From positions 1 through 14,192 of the forward strand of contig UQVD01000054.1 in the NCBI GenBank assembly GCA_900544385.1: a stretch of DNA of 14,192 bases, in the 5' to 3' direction. The position numbers and the translations under genes were made by a program. Within the stretch, counting starts at the first letter, position 1. Each line of letters opens with the position of its first letter. The notes below the pieces were generated by a model. That model had not been told where the DNA came from and did not search any database. It saw only the letters and a list, made by a program, of their open reading frames with translations. Below, one piece after another: positions 14,095-14,192 of the stretch. The DNA is from an uncultured Collinsella sp. GTDB taxonomy: Bacteria; Actinomycetota; Coriobacteriia; Coriobacteriales; Coriobacteriaceae.

Positions 14095-14137
14095 CCGTTA
14101 GCTTTACTGCAATGCAAAGCGGCCCTGCGTCTCTCGT

Positions 14138-14192
14138 TGAACTGCACCCCAAAACTTGGACGTCTTAAATAAGAACTACGCCGCAAGGGGCT
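14138..14192. mobile_element. probable end of an IS3-family insertion sequence (partial)
   Basis: The stretch from 14138, beginning TGAACTGCACCCC and continuing AAAACTTGGAC (to 14161), resembles the terminal inverted repeat of IS3-family (IS150-like) elements, which typically begin TG and carry CCCC-AAAA-GTTGGAC. No transposase frame is reached before the window ends 31 bases later. A contig ending in a multicopy element would be expected. Confidence 0.5.

Overview
The window looks like one assembled contig from a high-GC Gram-positive gut bacterium of the Coriobacteriia, most likely Collinsella. This rests on the GC-rich third codon positions, the strong AGGAGG-type ribosome binding sites, recurring TATACT -10 boxes, and the gene set: an intact bile salt hydrolase, a thiamin salvage operon, tandem c-di-GMP proteins and a YxjG/YxjH-type methionine synthase. 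The genus is inferred, not proven. The first 46 bases are not genomic. They read as the tail of the Illumina P7 oligo, an 8-nt index and the Nextera transposase adapter. The other end stops inside what looks like the terminal repeat of an IS3-family element.

Layout. 47-3527 (minus): two related c-di-GMP signalling genes, a diguanylate cyclase cut off by the contig end and a 905-residue GGDEF-PAS-GGDEF-GGDEF-EAL protein; both have inverted repeats over their promoter regions. 3852-4721 (plus): a patatin-like lipid hydrolase, convergent with the thiamin operon across a shared hairpin. 6863-4834 (minus): TPP riboswitch with its own terminator, then thiM, a thiamin-binding MTH1187-family gene and thiE, tightly packed. 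6934-8749 (plus): a HAD-IIB phosphatase and a LysR regulator in one operon. 8905-10038 (plus): a MetE-like methyltransferase whose promoter region carries a MET-box-like inverted repeat about 66 bp upstream of the predicted transcription start, where LysR proteins usually bind. 10162-10344 (plus): the truncated start of an unrecognised gene, broken at the end of a convergent esterase gene (10984-10271). 12384-11074 (minus): an AzgA/NCS2-type purine permease with a terminator. 12578-12997 (plus): a short peptide deformylase-like protein lacking the catalytic glutamate. 13129-14094 (plus): bile salt hydrolase.

The items most worth a second look are the deformylase-like protein with HMIDH in place of HExxH; the RNA structure between it and the bile salt hydrolase (two mutually exclusive hairpins, then a helix that can cover the ribosome binding site); and the LysR/MET-box/MetE-like arrangement. 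I see no tRNA, rRNA, CRISPR array, defence system or biosynthetic cluster, and no clearly new multi-gene system.
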